Source: Tupaia tana
Taxonomy: Eukaryota > Chordata > Mammalia > Scandentia > Tupaiidae
Length of the DNA: 64,000 bases
Direction: 5' to 3'
NCBI GenBank assembly: GCA_026018925.1
Contig: JAKSZU010000004.1
Coordinates: 15,964,095-16,028,094 of the forward strand
Position 1 is the first letter of the stretch, and each line of letters opens with the position of its first letter. Shown here in pieces: positions 33,449-43,900 of this stretch. Position numbers and translations under genes: made by a program. Below the pieces are notes generated by a model. That model was not told the origin of the DNA and did no database searches. It saw only the letters and a program-made list of their open reading frames with translations.

Positions 33449-33492
<44 letters not shown>
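33449..33492 (+). repeat. (CA)n(TA)n microsatellite
   Basis: About 17 CA units followed by 'tatatatatg'. Confidence 0.95.
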
Positions 33493-34240
33493 GAATATAT
33501 ACATACACACTTGGATTAATGGAAGTGAAGTAGAGTGGTCAGGTCATGTACCTGAGACAATGTAGTTACAGCACAGCAGAGACTAAAGCTGAAGTCTCCT
33601 TTCTAATTTACCTCCGAGTCTTGGCATCTCTTATACCTTGCTGGCCCGATATATCAGCAAATGCGAAACTGTTCAAACTACTCAGTGCCTTTATCCTTTC
33701 TGCCATAATGCAGGCCGCCATCGCCTCTCACCTATTCTACTGCAGTCGTCTCCCTGCTCCCTCTCGTGCCCTCATCCAATCTGTTCTTCACCCAGCAGCC
33801 AGAACAATCCTTCAAAACATAAATTGGATATTACTCCCCTGCTCCAAACTTTTCCGGGCTTTCCTAACACACACAGAGTAAAATCCAGCATCCTTATCCT
33901 GGCCTGCAGGCATCCCATCCTCTACCCCTGGCTTCTCTCTGGTCTCTCCAATTTCCCGCTACTCTTCTGCATGCTGTCTTCAGTGCAGCCACATCGGCCT
34001 TGCTGCTCCTTGAATGCACCACGTATGTCCCTACTGGGGCCTTGAACTTGTTACCCCTGCCTGAAACACTCTTCCTTCACAGATTCCTATGATTCTTTTT
34101 CTCCCTTCATCCAAATGTCTGCTCAAATGTTACCTCTTTGTTGAGGCCATTGTTAATCACCTGCTGTCCCTCTCAACATCTCCTTACCCTGCTTTATATT
34201 TCTCCACTGCACTTGTCCCAATCTGACATACTACTGCATT

Positions 34241-34475
34241 TTTTTTTTTTTTTTTTTTTTTTTTTTGAGAGAGAGAGGGAGAGACAGAAAGCGAGAAATC
34301 ACCGCCCCCTGGGGGAGTGCTGCAATCCCTTCTCCTCCATTCTCCTCTTGGGATTTTGGACATGCAGGTCCACGGGCCTATCGTTGAGTTTTAAGCTGCT
34401 GGGTCCAGGACTCAAACCATGATCAACTACATGGGAGTCCAGCAACATAACCATTATGCCATCTGCTGGGCCCTA
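34241..34475 (-). mobile_element. Type L SINE, partial
   Basis: Reverse copy with a T run of about 27, then 'gagagagagagggagagacagaaagcgag', body, head 'cattatgccatctgctggg'. Near-identical flanks 'actactgcattt' and 'actaccacattt'. The terminal 'ctatagcaaaa' segment is missing. Confidence 0.9.
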
Positions 34476-34504
34476 CTACCACATTTGTATTCATTGGTTG
34501 TCAT

Positions 34505-34551
34505 TGGGAATATAATAGTGAACAAGTTCCACGTTCACTGTTATATTCCCA
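34505..34551. repeat. 19-bp inverted repeat (one mismatch)
   Basis: tgggaatataatagtgaac (34505-34523) against gttcactgttatattccca (34533-34551), 9-nt loop, 18 of 19 positions complementary. It lies at an L2 3' end. Confidence 0.8.
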
Positions 34552-34639
34552 GCACCTAGAACATAGTAGGTCCTCAATAAACATATTGAATGGCTGAATG
34601 GATTTTTGCTTTGCTTTTGTCCACACACACTCTGTCTGG

Positions 34640-35100
34640 ATGATCTCATCCTCTCCCATGTAAATGCTACTCCAATATGCAGTGACTTCTAATCTTAACT
34701 TTAATATGAGTCAATCTCCTGCTCAGTCTTTGCAACCACCTACTGGACATCTCCCCGTAGAGAGATCTAAAATGCAATACATCCAAAATAAGATGTATCA
34801 TTTTTAGTTCCCATTTCACTAAGTGGCACCATAATCTTAGATGCCCAAACCAAAACTCTGGGATTATTTTTTAGTCTTCTTGCTTTCTCACCCCTACATC
34901 CAATCGGTCTCTTACTTCTGTTAATCCTATCCATCAGTAGCTCTCAGATCAATCCACTTCTCTCCATTGTCAAGGCTTCTAGCCTCAGCCAGGTCCCAGT
35001 CATCATCTCTCACCCAAATTACTGCATCAGCCTCCAGCTGGTCTCCCTGCCTCCAGTCTCTTTCCCTCTGATCTGTCCTCTACAGGATGTTTTATGGTTT
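34640..35100 (+). mobile_element. Ancient interspersed repeat (L2-like text)
   Basis: 'gcaaccacctactggacatctccccg', 'gcaatacatccaaaataagatg', 'ccaaaccaaaactctgggattattttttag', 'ttactgcatcagcctccagctggtctccctgcctccag': text of an old mammalian repeat. Same class as 11880-12925. Confidence 0.5.
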
Positions 35101-35260
35101 ATCTAAAACATAAATCTTGGAGTCAGAGATAATATCCAGGCTTCTAGCTTGAGGAATTAGATGATAATGACTCCTATCACATTAAATGAAAGAGGAGGCA
35201 GTCTGGGGACATGTGACATTTGACTGCCTTTGTGGCATTTTTTAACATAGCTGTCGCCTC

Positions 35261-35274
35261 CCACTAGGTGGCAG
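35261..35274 (+). promoter_or_regulatory. Consensus CTCF site outside any SINE
   Basis: CCACTAGGTGGCAG matches the CTCF core CCASYAGRKGGCRS at all 14 positions. It lies just upstream of an L2 3' remnant ('cagcacccagcacagtgcctggcac', about 35306). Confidence 0.6.
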
Positions 35275-35279
35275 AAATC

Positions 35280-35570
35280 ATCTCATTCATCTTTGTCTCT
35301 GTCCTCAGCACCCAGCACAGTGCCTGGCACAGGACAGGTGCTCATGAATATTTATTATATATGATTGTGCCCTGAAATTCACATGGGAAGGGACTCTTTC
35401 TCAAAACCATGCCTCAGTGGCACTCCACCACTGCTATTGTATTTGTCATATTGTACTATAATTCCTATTTACTTGTCTAACTCCACACCAAATGATGAGA
35501 CCCTCTTCCATAGCCAAATCACCAGCACAAGGTGGGTGCCGAATCATGTTTGTTGACTAAATAGCTTTCT
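35280..35570 (+). mobile_element. L2 LINE 3' ends (two fragments)
   Basis: 'catctttgtctctgtcctcagcacccagcacagtgcctggcac...gctcatgaatatttatt', then a second fragment ending 'accagcacaaggtgggtgccgaatcatgtttgttgac'. Confidence 0.6.
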
Positions 35571-36149
35571 GGATCTCTCTGGGTACATTGCAGAATCCTA
35601 TTTACTGGTCCTCCTACCTCTTTCTGACCTGCTGGCTGCCACAACAAGAAGACCAGCCATTCTCCCTGGCAGATTTTCCCTGGCCCAGTCACTTCTCAGT
35701 TCTTTTGGTGTCTGTGACTCACTGCCTCAAGGGTGGCTTTTGATCTCTGCCATCAGCTACTGCCACTAAGGATTCCGGTCATGTGAATTTCCCTTCTCTG
35801 CAATAGCAAGTAACCACTGTCGCCTACAAGAAATGTCTGTGCATAGGGTTTTACTCTGTTGCTCTGCTTGGGCAGAGATGCCCATGAGAAAAGATGATGT
35901 GGCGCTCACAGGTACACAACAGAGGGAGGACCCTCCAAGTGGAAATCTTACTGGAGGAAATGGACAAGGATGTGGAGATTTGAAAGAGGAATTCTCTAGG
36001 TCCTCAAGCAGGAAAACATGTCAGAGAATAGCATGCAAGGAGACAGAACAGAAAGACAGGCATTAGGCTGTGGCATGGAGTGAGGAAAGGGCTTAAAATA
36101 TAATTATATTATGATATGATGTAATATAAATTATATAATTATTATATTA

Positions 36150-36262
36150 GAAATAATGACTATTATTAATTGAATGCCTAAAATGTCCCAGGCGATGTGC
36201 CAAATGCTTTCCATGCATTATCTCATTTACCCTTCACTGGAACCCTATGAGTTAGGTGCTAA
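36150..36262 (-). mobile_element. MIR SINE fossil, partial
   Basis: 'aatgactattattaattgaatgcctaaaatgtcccaggcgatgtgccaaatgctttccatgcattatctcatttacc...ctatgagttaggt'. Confidence 0.75.
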
Positions 36263-36539
36263 AGAGTTTGAACTTCATCTTGTTTATCTTGGGGACAGTG
36301 GGGATCCATTGAAGGCTTTGAAAGAGGAGAGTTGCATGATCAGATTTATCAGGGCCTGCACATAGAAGGCTATATACAGAAAAGGGAAATGTCAGGGTCA
36401 GGACAACTGAGGAGTCATTGCTGAGCTACCATGTGTACGCTAGGCCAGAGAGAAGAGAAAATAACATAATCCATAGAAAGGAGCTAAAAATGGACATTGT
36501 GAAAAGCAGACTTGAACCAAGATCAGGAATGTCAGGAGA

Positions 36540-37190
36540 GTTCATATGAGAGGTCTTTTTTTTTTACAATAAAATTATTTATTTTATTTATTTAAATTGT
36601 TTAAAGATTTATTTATTTAATTCTATTTGTTGTGTTGACAGAAAAATAACCAACTGTAAAAATTAATAATTAACATTCGATGTGGTTTATTTCTAAGCCA
36701 AATATGAGTGACCTAGGCCCGGAGAAGAGACATACATGCCTTTCTTGGGGTGATCATGTACAGGGGTTCCTTTTATTTGTTTTTGAGATTGATAGACAAA
36801 ATTCAGTAAAGAGAGTTTCCATTGGTCTGGCCCAAAAAGGCGGGACATGTGGGGGGGGGCTTGTAGGTTATAGGTGGGTTCCACAGTTCTTAGATTGGTG
36901 ATTGGAAGAAAAGATCTGTGTTTTGGGAAGAGATTAGTTAAAGAAAGGCTTAATCTACATCTCAAGGAAAAGGAAGTTCTGTGTCTTGGGAAGAGATAAG
37001 CAAAAGAATATACTGTAATCGGTTGAAATATACATCTCAAAATACTATGCCAGGGACAGGATGTAGGAAGAATCTTGTTAATAGAAAATAAATGGTCTGT
37101 TATTGTTTGTGAGCATGACTTCCCCAGTCTCTTTTGAAAAGATTTTGGAAAATAGGAAAAGTAGTCAGAATTTTTGTCCTCAGTTGTTAT
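36540..37190. mobile_element. Probable old LTR-type repeat
   Basis: Text such as 'ggtttatttctaagccaaatatgagtgacctaggcccgg', 'tgggacatgtg...ggcttgtaggttataggtgggtt', 'tgtgttttgggaagagatt', 'gacttccccagtctcttttg' resembles an old endogenous-retrovirus LTR region. There is no coding capacity. A repeat of about 63 bp begins with tctgtgt(t/c)ttgggaagagat at 36915 and 36978. Confidence 0.4.
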
Positions 37191-37334
37191 TATTATTTTT
37201 TAATTTGACCAGGGAGAGATAGAGGCAGAGAGAAAGGGAAAGTGAGAAAGCAAGGCGCCAGGTCTGGTACTCAAAACCATGGTCACCCACATGGGAGTCC
37301 AGCGCCTTAACTGTCATTCCACCTGCCAGCCCCT
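37191..37334 (-). mobile_element. Type S SINE
   Basis: 'ttttttaatttgaccagggagag', CT-rich complement, head 'ccttaactgtcattccacctgccagcccc'. Confidence 0.9.
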
Positions 37335-37513
37335 ATTTATTTTATTTATCATAATCATTATTGTGATTATTTAAGTTTGATATAGGGCATGCTCACCAGA
37401 GAGACAGAGAGAGAGAAGGAAAATGAGAAAGGCAAGCCATGAGGTTCGGGTCTCAAACCACAGTCAGCCATGTGGGAGTCCAATGCCTTAATTACCATAC
37501 CACCTGCTGGCCC
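37335..37513 (-). mobile_element. Type S SINE with type L-like end
   Basis: A/T-rich tail, 'gtttgatatagggcatgctcaccagagagacag' (type L-like end), then type S body and head 'ccttaattaccataccacctgctggccc'. Tandem with the preceding copy. Confidence 0.85.
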
Positions 37514-37518
37514 ACATG

Positions 37519-37950
37519 AGTGCTCTTTTAAAAATTCATGGAGCTGGGACCAGCAGTTAGCGTAATAGCTATGTCGCTGGACTCCCACGTAGTCGACCGC
37601 GGTTCGAGTCCCGGACCCGGCGGCTTAAACTCACGCCGGGCGCGTGTGCGTGCGTGCCCAAGATCCCGAGAGGAGAATGGAGGAGAAGGGATTGCGGCGT
37701 GGCCATCCCCCCTGGGGGGTGATTTCCTGCTTTCTATCTCTCTGTCTCTCTCTGTCTGTCTGGCGAGCGCACGCGCCCTATAGCAAAAACCTCTCCAAAA
37801 AAAGAAAAAAAAAAAAAAAAAAAAAATTCATGGAGCATGCATATTATGAAAAACTATACATGGATTTCAATTTTTTTTGAAATTTAAAACAATTTACTAA
37901 AATAAACTCTTATTTTAATTCCATTGTTCCATGAACTTTCTGAGACTCTC
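37519..37950 (+). mobile_element. Mariner-like MITE split by a young SINE
   Basis: Left end 'ctcttttaaaaattcatgga' and right end 'tccatgaactttctgagac' form imperfect terminal inverted repeats. The interior is 'gcatattatgaaaaactatacatggatttcaattttttttg'. Same family as the element at 8429-9051. Confidence 0.6.
37545..37822 (+). mobile_element. Type L SINE, young; best internal promoter
   Basis: Full-length, CpG-rich copy with an A tail of more than 20 nt and perfect 14-bp TSD aaaattcatggagc (37531-37544 and 37823-37836). An A-box-like tagcgtaatagc lies at 37558-37569 and a perfect B box GGTTCGAGTCC at 37601-37611, so it could be transcribed by RNA polymerase III. Confidence 0.97.
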
Positions 37951-39479
37951 TTATATTGGGTCGTTTGAGTTTACGGAGTTTATGACCTCTGGAGTTGGAC
38001 ATAAGGGTCTGATATTCGCAAGAGACTCAAGGGTAGAGATGGAAAATTTGAGATCCACAGAACAGAGATGACCTTTGATTCCATGTGGAGGTGTCCCCAT
38101 TCAGGAAAAGGACTGGACTTACTAGATCCTTGGTCATCTAACTCTGGCTTACCTCTCCAGAATCCTCCTTCAGTGTCCCCCTCAGAGTTGCTCCCCCTTG
38201 TGGTCATACTGTGTAGTACTTTCCTGGCTAGGCCAAGCTCTTCCTTCTGCAGGCCTTTTTTTGAACTCTCCTGTCTGTTTAGAGCTACCTCTGTCCTACC
38301 CTACCTCACTTGGCTAACTCCTACTTGTCCTTAGGGATATATTTAAAAATCAGCCTTTACATTGCTTGCCATTGAGCAAGTCTGGGACATATGCTGATTC
38401 TGTGCCTTCTCCAGTCCATAAGTATGCCACCTCACACCCCTTCCTGCTCCTGTTTGAGAAGACTGGGTAGTTAGAAAAAAGCCTCTCGGGGCTTCATTGT
38501 GATTACTTAGTAAATTTACTTAGGGAAGCCAAACCCAGACAGGTCACCAGCCCCAGTGCTCAAGAGCCTAAGGCCTGGCCTTCAGTACTATTTTGGAAGC
38601 ATAAGGAAAGAAGACAGAGGCCCCAAGCCGGCCTGCCCCTGCACTGCCATTAGGGATTCTGCAAGTTCATTCTTCCTTCATTTAATGAGCACAGTTGTCT
38701 CCTGTATCTTAGATGTTATTGCCTCCAAGAAGCCGTCTCTACTTCTAAGCCAGGCGAGGAGCCTTCTCTGTGCTCACTCTCCTCATGTGCTGCCCCCTAC
38801 AGGGTCATTGCTCTTACTGTGTTTTTATTACCCACTAGATAATAAAACCCACTCACCCACTAGGCTGCAAGCTTCTTGAGAAACATTGGTTTAATAAATG
38901 AAATAATTGTGCCCCACTGTGTGGCATGTTCCATGATGGGCCTGGGGGGCTACCAAGTTGTGAGAACATGGCCTCTGCCCTTGAGCAACTACCAATGTAG
39001 AGATTTGATCCTCTTCCCTGGAGATCAACTGTTTCACTCAGTGAATTACCATAGATCACTTCATCCTAGTAACAAATGTGTTTGGAATCTTTGCATACAC
39101 ATAATTTCCTTTGATCCTCACAGCAGCTTTAAGCAGGTGGTAGATAAGGCAAAGATTAGTTCCCAGACCCTGGCTACCAGAAAGAAGGATGGGGGGGTGT
39201 AGATTGCCATCTCTGTTGTCACAAATTCACCACTTGAAAGGACAGAGATGGAGGCCATAGAATTCCAGCAATTCTCCTTTCTCTGGTGCTTCTAAGGGCA
39301 GGAGTTTGTCTGTGGGGCCAGATCTCATATCATTTTCACTCCATCTTGAGGCTGGTACCTTTTCTCACCTTCAGATATGGAGAATCCCTCTCAACTTTAT
39401 CACCCCTATGCCTAAGATTGGGGAGCTCTGGGCTAAGAGAGGCCATTGACTGGGCTCTAACTGGAGCTTCCCAACCCAG
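37951..39479. other. Mostly unique; L2 and MIR remnants
   Basis: L2-like text around 38700-38880 ('ttgcctccaagaagccgtctctac...aataaaacccactcacccactaggctgcaagcttcttgag') and weak MIR-like text at 39060-39190. No exon was recognised. Confidence 0.45.
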
Positions 39480-39780
39480 CCCAGACAGGATGGGCCCCAT
39501 GTAAACCGGATTGGCCTTGTAAACAGCTGAGCAGCTGGGCTCCATCTTCACAGGGGAGCCTCAGCAACAACCCAGCGGGACAGCCTCAGCCCAGCAGGGC
39601 ATTGTCCAAAGAAAAAGTGGGGGAAAAGCTGAGTAAACAAGTAGGGCTGGCCAGTTTTTTCGTCTCTGACTTGTTATTTCAGCCGGACAGTTGCTGTGCT
39701 GACTGGGGCCAGGTTGGGCTGGGCCAGTTTGGGCCAGGCTTGCTTGGGTAAACTGGGCCAAGCTTAAGTCTCAGTACTCT
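39480..39780. promoter_or_regulatory. Candidate regulatory element with forkhead-like words
   Basis: Repeat-free. GTAAAC words occur at 39501, 39519 (TTGTAAACA), 39632 (GAGTAAACAA) and about 39749. The last part contains imperfect repeats of 'gggccagtttgggccagg'. Motif-based call only. Confidence 0.3.
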
Positions 39781-41110
39781 TCCTTACCTTCTTTTTTGTC
39801 TTCTCACCTCACCTCAACTCACTGTACCTTTGCTACTCTAGGTTCACTTCTGGGAAAGGTGCCAAAGCTAGAGACTACAGACAAGTGGGCTTAGACTCTG
39901 GGAGCTGATGGGGTGGTAAGGAATTGGCCATTTGCCAAGTTTCTGTGCATACGTAGAGAACATCCAAGGTGTTCTGAGAACGTAGAGCAGAGGGCGATGT
40001 GGCAGATTCAGATAGTTCAGACACTTTGAACGACATTGTCATTAGTATCCCCATTCCAGCTCCGCCAAATGTAACCTTGCAACAATCTCCATCTCAAAGT
40101 TCCACCTGGAAACCTAGGACTGTCATTCCTATCCGACTTCATATCCTAGTCATCCCTGGTCACTTTCCCAGTATAAGCCCCTGAAGCCTTCTCCAGTATT
40201 TTCATTCCCAAATGACGGTATATCCCCTTTCCTTACCCACTGTCATCTCCCCTCCCTGCTTTCCCTATCTGCCATCTAAAGCCACAAACAAATTCCACTG
40301 TAATCTCAGCTTCTTGAGTTAGTCCTCCTACTTCCCAGCATAGCTGAAAGCAGGTCTTTCTGCAGAGTTTTCTGCTTCATCTGCGGCTTTCTTCAGTGGA
40401 AGCCACTCATTCTCTGAATATCTCAGCTTCGTTTTCCTCTCCCATGCCACTTCCAGGCAGCACTATTCTACTCTCACATAAAAGAGAATTGCTTTTCCCT
40501 TCAAGCTCTTGCCATTTGGGTGGACCACAATTTATCAGTTCCTGTCTTTGTTATTCACTGGCTTCTTGGTTGTTCCCCTGAGTGTGTACCTGTATCTGTC
40601 TTCTCTACTCCATACCCATTCATCATTTTAGTCCCCAAGATTTTCAAGGTCCATGAAATGATGACCCATCCAGGACCCTCGATTCTCTGGCCTTGATCTC
40701 CTCAACTTCAGTGACCTTTATCACCACTTTATTTCTCCCAGTGTATCATCAAACCCATCTCGCTTGTTTCTACTCAGACTCAACCCCATGAGTATTCCCC
40801 CCAACTATTTTCTCATCAGTAATCCTCAACTCCTCTGCACCTGTCCTTCTGTAGCACTGGTTAGTGAAGTCCTACCTCTGGATCATTGTTGTGGCCTACT
40901 TTTGTGCCCACGGTTGAGCTCTGTGGAACAAAATTACAACTCTGCAGACCAGCTGCATTGCAAATACCTGTCCTCCATTACCTGTCTCAATATCAACCCT
41001 CTTCTCTCTCTACTCTTGCTTTATATAGAAAACTGCAAAATATGTGACATCTTCTAACTTTAATCCTCTTTCCTTCAACTTCATCTAAACCCTTCTTCGC
41101 CCCTTCTTTC
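39781..41110 (+). mobile_element. Probable ancient repeat, unclassified
   Basis: Pyrimidine-biased stretch resembling the ancient L2-like text at 11880-12925 (for example 'cctcaacttcagtgacctttatcaccactttatttctccc', 'cccatgagtattccccccaactattttctcatcagtaatcctcaactcc'). No coding signal. Family uncertain. Confidence 0.35.
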
Positions 41111-41117
41111 TCCTTTT

Positions 41118-41374
41118 TTTAAAAAAAATTTCTTTTTTCAGGTTTTTGTCACAGGACATGTGCACGCACCAGAAAGAGACAGAGACAGAGAGAGGGAAAG
41201 TGAGAAATCACCCCCTAGGGGATGGCCACACTACAATCCCTTCTCCTTTATTCTCCTCTTGGAATTTTGAGCATGCACTCACACACACCCATCTTGATTT
41301 TCAAGCCCCCAGGCTTGGGACTCGAACCCCAGTCAGCCATGTGGGAATCCAGCACCTTAGCCACCTGCTGGCCC
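41118..41374 (-). mobile_element. Type L SINE
   Basis: 'caggtttttgtcacaggacatgtgcacgcaccag', body 'cacactacaatcccttctcctttattctcctcttgg', head 'ccagcaccttagccacctgctggcccc'. Confidence 0.9.
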
Positions 41375-41529
41375 CTCCCTATCTCTCATCCCAGAGGTCC
41401 TCTTGTTCAAGGCTAAGCTATTCTGTCTGCATATAAGTCCCCATATGATCTGATCTCTACGTATCTTTCCATCCTCATCTCTCTCTCTATTCTGTCTTAC
41501 CCTTTATGAATACCAAACCACACTGTACC

Positions 41530-41800
41530 TGTAGCTAACATTTATTGAGATCTCACTATGTATCTATCCTAGTCTAAGCACTTTACATATGTTAATTCAT
41601 TGTACTGTCACCACAACCCATACTACACTCTACTACTCTGTATTCTAACACATTACACTATACAGATTATGCTACAATCATCCCCATTTTACACCTGGAG
41701 AAACAAAGGCACAGAGAGGCTAAGTACCCTGTTGTGGGCATGCAGCAAGTCAATGGCAGAGTTAGCATTCAAATCTTGGCAGTCTGACTCCAGAGCTCAG
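41530..41800 (-). mobile_element. MIR SINE fossil
   Basis: 'gtagctaacatttattgagatctcactatgt...agtctaagcactttacatatg', 'ccccattttacacctggagaaacaaaggcacagagaggctaagtaccc', 'aatcttggcagtctgactccagagc'. Confidence 0.9.
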
Positions 41801-42489
41801 GCTTTTCTCTGCTGTTTCTCTGCTGGGAACATCTTTCATCTCTGTTTCTTTGCCTAATTTCAACCCATCCATAAAGACTAAGCACAAGAATCATTCACTC
41901 CAGGGAATATTCCCTTTCCACAGTTCCCCAGTCTTTCTCCCAGGCTTCTACCCCCAACTACTACCAATTTCTAGAATGTAGAAGGTACCTGATAAAAAAG
42001 ATTTTTGAAAGCATTAGGCAGACATCATTCACATACCATATAATTTACCAATTTCAAGTGTACAATTTAATGTGTGTGTGTGTTTTTTAAGTATATACGC
42101 AGGACTGTTCAACCACCACAACAATGTCCTTTTAGAATATTTTTATCCCCTCTAAAAGAAATTCCATGAGCAGTTGGTCCTCATCCTCTCCCTCCCCAGC
42201 CCCTGGCTACCACTAATCTACTCTCTCTATAACTTTGCCTATTCTGAACATTCACATAAATGGGATCCTATAACACTTGGTTTCTTGTGACTGGCTTCCT
42301 TCATTTATCATGTTTTCAAGATTTATCTATGCTGTAGCATGTAGCAGTACTTCATTTCTTTTTACGACCAAATAATGTTCTAGTGTATGGACATACCACA
42401 TTTTATTTATCTATTTATCAGTTGAAGGGCATTTGAGTTGTTTCCACTTTGGGGCTTTAATGAATAATGTTACTATGAACATTCAAATA

Positions 42490-42721
42490 TACTTTTTAAA
42501 AATTGCCAGAGGGTGTATGTGTTAGAGAGGTAGAAAGAGAGAGCATCCCCCACTAGGGCATCATCACACCACAATCCCTTCTCCTTCGTTTCTCCATCCT
42601 GTTGGGATGCACACATGTTCCTGCATCTGGCATATTTGTCAAACTTCAGGGGCTTGAATTCGACCTGAGGTCAGCTGTGTGGAATATGGCTCCCTTAACC
42701 ACCAGGCTAGGAACTGGCCCT
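42490..42721 (-). mobile_element. Type L-related older SINE
   Basis: 'attgccagagggtgtatgtgttagag', body 'caccacaatcccttctccttcgtttctcc', head 'cccttaaccaccaggctaggaactggccc'. Confidence 0.8.
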
Positions 42722-42815
42722 CACGTGCACATTTTTGTGTGGATATCTTTTTGGTTCTCTTGGATCTATACCTAGGATTGGAATTTCTGGGTCATATGGT
42801 AATTCTATATTTAAT

Positions 42816-43588
42816 TTTTTATCATAAAAACTTCCTCTTTAATCAAGGCTTTGAACATGGAACAGATTTCTTGATTAAAATAAAAAGTTTCCAATACATT
42901 GAAATATAAACCCACAAGTCACCATACACAAAACACCCAGCAGGAAAAAAAAAAAAAAAAACAAGTTTACATGATCCCTGGAACAGCCATGGTCTTAGTC
43001 TCAGATGCTTCCTCCATCCGTCAAACATGTTCTTCTAGAGACGGATGGCACCATGGCTCCTGGGGTCACACTCAGCGGCCCATCGAGCACTCCTCTAGCT
43101 GGGCTCCAGTGATTTGGGCTCTACTCCAGAAGTAAAGCAACGAGCAGCACATTCAAACAGTGTATTGAATATCCTTTAAATATCAAAGTGAGAAACAGGA
43201 AGGCAACATAATCAGGTTATCAGAAAGATGTTAGAAAGTAAGGACAGCTGTGTAGAGCTGGACACTGAAAAGTGGCTTGTCAGCTTCATTTGTTTGGCAT
43301 CTTGGGTAGTGGCCTTCGGAACAGCAAGATGTGAGGTTCTGGTTCATGGATCATGTAATGGACCTATCCCTGACTCTGCTGAATGCCAAGATTCCTCCAT
43401 TCAGACTCAGACATCAGATGAGTTTTAGGAACCAGTTTGGCTATGTCCTTGGGCCACATGACATGCCAGTACTCGAACTCCTTGTCATCGTATTTGTTCG
43501 AATAGTAAATTTGTTCATGTGACATGACGGCTCTGCTTACAGGCCTCTGGTCCAGCTCCCCAACCTCCAAACCACTCCCAGCAGCACC
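42816..43588 (-). pseudogene. CKS1B: Processed pseudogene of CKS1B
   Basis: On the minus strand an intronless reading frame from ATG (43523-43525) to TGA (43286-43288) has exactly 79 codons plus stop, the length of the cyclin-dependent-kinase regulatory subunit CKS1B. Recognisable segments include [32 protein letters not shown] and HEPEPHILLFRRPLPK. A TGG-to-TAG change at Trp54 (43364-43366) ends translation early. Arg20 of the phosphate-binding pocket is Trp, and Leu24 is also Trp. 3'-UTR-like sequence runs to about 42821. The perfect 11-bp repeat ctatatttaat (42805-42815 and 43589-43599) marks the insertion into an L1 3' end. Non-functional as a kinase subunit. CKS2 is excluded by the DDxEF and LMSESEW residues. 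Confidence 0.93.
42945..42961 (+). repeat. A17 run inside pseudogene 3' UTR
   Basis: A homopolymer on the + strand, therefore a T run in the pseudogene's sense. It is not the retrocopy's poly-A tail. Confidence 0.9.
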
Positions 43589-43737
43589 CTATATTTAATA
43601 TTTTTCAAGAACTTCCAAACTATTTCCTAAAGTAGTTATACCATTTTACAGTCCCACCAGCAAACCATGAGGGTTTCAGTTTTTCTCTATTTACCAACAC
43701 TTGCTAATATTATCTTTTCTTAATATAACCATCTTAG

Positions 43738-43900
43738 GGGCCAGCAGGTGGTGTGACAGTTAAGGTGCTGGACTCCCATATGGTTGACCATGGTTCAAGT
43801 CCTAGACCTAGCATCTTGCTTTCTCTTTCTCTCTCTCTCTCTCTCTGGTCAAATTAAAATAATAACAATAATAAATAAAATTAAACAAATAATTCTTAAA
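43738..43900 (+). mobile_element. Type S SINE
   Basis: 'ggggccagcaggtggtgtgacagttaaggtgctggactccc', 'cttgctttctctttctctc', 'ctggtcaaattaaaataataac'. Followed by a TA/TG microsatellite. Confidence 0.95.

Larger units (their letters stand above)
33600..34605 (+). mobile_element. L2 LINE 3' region, split by a SINE
   Basis: 'cagccagaacaatccttcaaaacataaattgg', 'acacagagtaaaatccagcatccttatcctggcctgcagg', 'ttacccctgcctgaaacactcttcc', ending 'agcacctagaacatagtaggtcctcaataaa'. A type L SINE sits at 34241-34475. Confidence 0.8.
41995..43735 (+). mobile_element. L1 3' end (L1M-like), with two insertions
   Basis: Classic L1 3' text: 'ataatttaccaatttcaagtgtacaattta', 'ggactgttcaaccaccacaacaatg', 'ctggctaccactaatctactc', 'catgctgtagcatgtagcagtacttc'-type phrases, 'gggtcatatggtaattctatatttaat', resuming after the pseudogene with 'aaagtagttataccattttacagtcccaccagcaa'. 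Interrupted at 42490 (SINE) and 42816 (CKS1B pseudogene). Confidence 0.85.

Noticed and set aside
33638-34045. 135-codon + frame
   Set aside because: Lies in L2 LINE 3' sequence, which is not coding.
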